DNA of 64,000 nt from JANQMY01 sp965228775 (GTDB lineage: Bacteria > Pseudomonadota > Alphaproteobacteria > JANQMY01), in NCBI GenBank assembly GCA_965228775.1, contig OZ245840.1, positions 868,001 through 932,000 of the forward strand. The letters are read 5' to 3'. A model generated the notes under the pieces. The model was not told the origin of the DNA, searched no databases, and saw nothing but the letters and a program-made list of their open reading frames with translations. Each line of letters begins with the position of its first letter. Position 1 is the stretch's first letter. Positions 62,025-64,000 of this stretch are shown one piece after another. A program made the translations under genes and the position numbers.

Positions 62025-62185
62025 GATTTTGGCCCCTTGAGCACCTCTTGAACACAGAATCAAACCTAATCCAGATCAAGAAAACGCGATTTCTACTATA
62101 GGCGATTCCAAAGAAACCAGGATGGTTAAAGAGAAGTTACAAATGACCGGACTTATGTCATTATTGGCACATAAAATGGGAGTGA

Positions 62186-62497
62186 ATGATGGTGGTGAGA
62201 TCTCGAATCGCTGTTCCGGCAGCGGCTCTAATGTTGGCGTGCTGCTCTACCGGATTTCAACCCGACACGCTTAAGTCAGATGAATCAGGCGTCACGGTTG
62301 AGTACGGCACCCGTTTCCATGATGTGAATCATGCGATCACGATTGCCAATAAGCATTGCGCGCAATACGGAAAACAGGCGGCGTTTCGGAAACGTCAAGG
62401 CGGACGCGTGGTAATCGCCTTCTTCGATTGCGTGGACATATATGAACGCTGGCTTCCGAAGAAGGATGGGGAAGAAGTAGCCGTTTCCCGGCTCTGA
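62186..62497 (+). CDS. small putative lipoprotein
   Basis: 103 residues. The N-terminus (VVRSRIAVPAAALMLACCST) is a signal peptide with a lipobox LMLAC. The mature part has three further cysteines (two in CAQYG and FDCVD contexts) and a short mixed alpha/beta domain. A GGGAGTG site precedes the ATG. No named family is recognised. It is 22 bp before the next small gene, so the pair may be one operon. Confidence 0.7.
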   Translation: MMVVRSRIAVPAAALMLACCSTGFQPDTLKSDESGVTVEYGTRFHDVNHAITIANKHCAQYGKQAAFRKRQGGRVVIAFFDCVDIYERWLPKKDGEEVAVSRL

Positions 62498-62519
62498 TCG
62501 GGAGCCAGTTTAGCAGCCG

Positions 62520-62747
62520 ATGAGCACCGAAAAGCCTGCCAACATAACGATCTCGGCAGATGACTATGGAGACGCCGAAGAGGCTCTTGCGCGGCTGTCG
62601 AAGGCCTATCTCGACCGTTTTGGCCACTACCCGCCTGTCCACCGCATGCCCAGCGAACTCGCAATTGCGTCGATAGAAGACGCGTTTAAATCCGGGGAAC
62701 CGCTGGATCCGGAGCCTTTTACAGGCTCCGGCTGCAACTGCGCATAG
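62520..62747 (+). CDS. small hypothetical acidic protein
   Basis: 75 residues, acidic, with helical DYGDAEEALARLSKAYLDRF and HYPPVHRMPSELAIASIEDA, ending in GSGCNCA, a two-cysteine tail that could bind a metal. No family is recognised. It lies between the lipoprotein gene and bioB and has no strong ribosome site, so expression is uncertain. Confidence 0.5.
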   Translation: MSTEKPANITISADDYGDAEEALARLSKAYLDRFGHYPPVHRMPSELAIASIEDAFKSGEPLDPEPFTGSGCNCA

Positions 62748-63035
62748 ACACGCTGCAGTGCTAAAACCGGCCATAAATTCTGATTTGAGGGACGCCACGG
62801 CTCTGAGGTATCAGAGACGCGGCCCCGAAGAGTACGCATCCGGGGCCGCGAAGGCGGGCTCTGGATAGGAGCCTTAGATACCGCCGCGACATGACGCCTG
62901 AATGACAGGCGGGTTGCATCTTCGTGACGATTTCCTCGTTTAGAGCGCTATTTGTCCAAAGTGAGCAGTTGCAAGCGGCCCCTATATCCTTAGGATGCGC
63001 CCATCTGAAGAACAATAAGTCTGAGACCTTTGACA

Positions 63036-64000
63036 ATGCACGGAATGCAAAAACCCGAAACACGGTATGATTGGTCGCTGGAAGAAGCGCGCACCATCTT
63101 TAACCAGCCGTTTAATGACCTCCTTTTTGAGGCGCAGACCGTGCATCGTCAGCATTTCGACGCCAATGAGGTCCAGGTCTCTACATTGCTGTCGATCAAA
63201 ACCGGCGGATGTCCAGAGGATTGCTCTTACTGCTCTCAGAGTTCGCATTTCGAAACCGGTGTCGAAGCTACGAAGCTGATGGATGTGGACGAAGTGCTCG
63301 AAGGGGCACGCCGCGCCAAGGAAGGCGGCGCCACCCGTTATTGCATGGGGGCTGCCTGGCGCTCACCGAAGGACCGGGACATGGACGCGATCTGCGACAT
63401 GGTTTCCCAAGTGCGCGATATGGGCATGGAAACATGCATGACGCTGGGCATGCTCAGCGAAAGCCAGGCCCAACGCCTCTCGGAGGCCGGCCTTGATTAC
63501 TATAACCACAACATCGACACGTCGCGGGATTATTACGATAAGATCATCACGACACGGACATTTGATGACCGGCTCGATACGCTGGAGCATGTACGCAGTG
63601 CGGGCATGAAGGTGTGTTGCGGCGGCATTCTGGGAATGGGAGAACAGGATCAGGACCGGGTTTCAATGCTGGTCACGCTGGCCAACCTCGACCAGCATCC
63701 GGAAAGTGTTCCGATCAACATGCTGATGAAAATCGACGGAACGCCATTGGCAAAAGAGGACGATGCGGATGCGCTGTCCTTCATTCGCACGATTGCTCTA
63801 GCGCGGATCCTCATGCCCAAATCCATGGTGCGCTTGTCCGCCGGCCGCGAACATATGAGCGACGAGCTGCAGGCCCTCGCCTTTATGGCCGGTGCCAATT
63901 CGATTTTCGTGGGTGAGAAACTCCTCACCACGAAAAATCCGGACAAGGAAAAAGACAGCCAATTGTTCAACCGCCTTGGTCTGTCGCCGATGCCGCTTAC
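63036..64000 (+). CDS. bioB: biotin synthase, 3' truncated by window end
   Basis: The frame is open to the window edge, giving 321 residues. The radical-SAM motif is CPEDCSYC, and the BioB core follows: YCMGAAWRSPKDRDM, MGMETCMTLGML, YYNHNIDTS, CCGGILGMGE, LMKIDGTPL, RLSAGREHM and NSIFVGEKLLTT. It inserts sulfur into dethiobiotin using SAM and two iron-sulfur clusters. The start may be the ATG at 63036 or, nine bases later, at 63045. No bio operator was recognised upstream. Confidence 0.97.
   Translation, partial: MHGMQKPETRYDWSLEEARTIFNQPFNDLLFEAQTVHRQHFDANEVQVSTLLSIKTGGCPEDCSYCSQSSHFETGVEATKLMDVDEVLEGARRAKEGGATRYCMGAAWRSPKDRDMDAICDMVSQVRDMGMETCMTLGMLSESQAQRLSEAGLDYYNHNIDTSRDYYDKIITTRTFDDRLDTLEHVRSAGMKVCCGGILGMGEQDQDRVSMLVTLANLDQHPESVPINMLMKIDGTPLAKEDDADALSFIRTIALARILMPKSMVRLSAGREHMSDELQALAFMAGANSIFVGEKLLTTKNPDKEKDSQLFNRLGLSPMPL

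Noticed and set aside
62819..62849. 9-bp G/C hairpin before bioB considered as a terminator
   Set aside because: There is no T-run on either strand, so terminator function is not supported; kept only as an inverted repeat.
1..64000. CRISPR arrays, insertion sequences, tRNA or rRNA genes
   Set aside because: None was seen on reading both strands; there are no regularly spaced repeats, transposase genes or cloverleaf candidates that I could support.

Overview
The window looks like about 64 kb of chromosome from a free-living alphaproteobacterium. Clues are the BioB type, a TonB-dependent receptor, an oligopeptide ABC operon, and degenerate intergenic repeats of the AACCGG/TCCACTT kind common in that class. 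The class is inferred; the genus is unknown. Coding density is high, no tRNA, rRNA, IS element or CRISPR array was seen, and both ends cut genes (a crotonase at the left, bioB at the right).

Region 1 (1-34861) is a large catabolic island. It holds a TonB receptor, two P450s, two Rieske oxygenases each preceded by a paralogous small protein of about 112 aa, one [2Fe-2S] ferredoxin, a Baeyer-Villiger monooxygenase, a PQQ dehydrogenase, an FAD dehydrogenase of the ketosteroid-dehydrogenase/fumarate-reductase type, a luciferase-like oxidoreductase, four SDRs, two acyl-CoA synthetases, two alpha/beta hydrolases, SnoaL-like proteins, a sulfotransferase, a DUF1214-like protein, and a B12-dependent acyl-CoA mutase with a methylmalonyl-CoA-epimerase-like protein. 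This toolkit fits a bulky hydrophobic alicyclic substrate such as a steroid or terpenoid, but the substrate cannot be read from the sequence. The operons are tied together by a repeated palindrome, CAAC-N3-GTTG (six perfect and five one-mismatch copies), in the promoter regions. A TetR-family regulator in the middle of the island is the obvious candidate to bind it.

Region 2 (34967-48600) is an envelope or exported-glycan locus: an AlgI-like MBOAT acyltransferase with an SGNH-like partner, a GT2 glycosyltransferase, a GDPD-like phosphodiesterase, two polytopic GT-C-like proteins, a class II aldolase-like protein, a tandem sugar nucleotidyltransferase with a membrane tail, a methyltransferase, a HAD phosphatase, and a striking fusion of a GT-C-like membrane domain to a phosphoribulokinase-like kinase domain. 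Together they suggest a pathway that makes, phosphorylates, activates and polymerises or decorates an unusual sugar or polyol phosphate.

Region 3 (48855-54049) holds a likely heteromeric acyl-CoA dehydrogenase pair with an alpha/beta hydrolase, a metallo-beta-lactamase-fold hydrolase and a second luciferase-like oxidoreductase. It may support region 1 but carries no palindrome that I saw.

Region 4 (54112-64000) holds a GltS-like carrier, a translationally coupled MOSC / oligopeptide ABC importer operon, two small unknown proteins, and the start of bioB.
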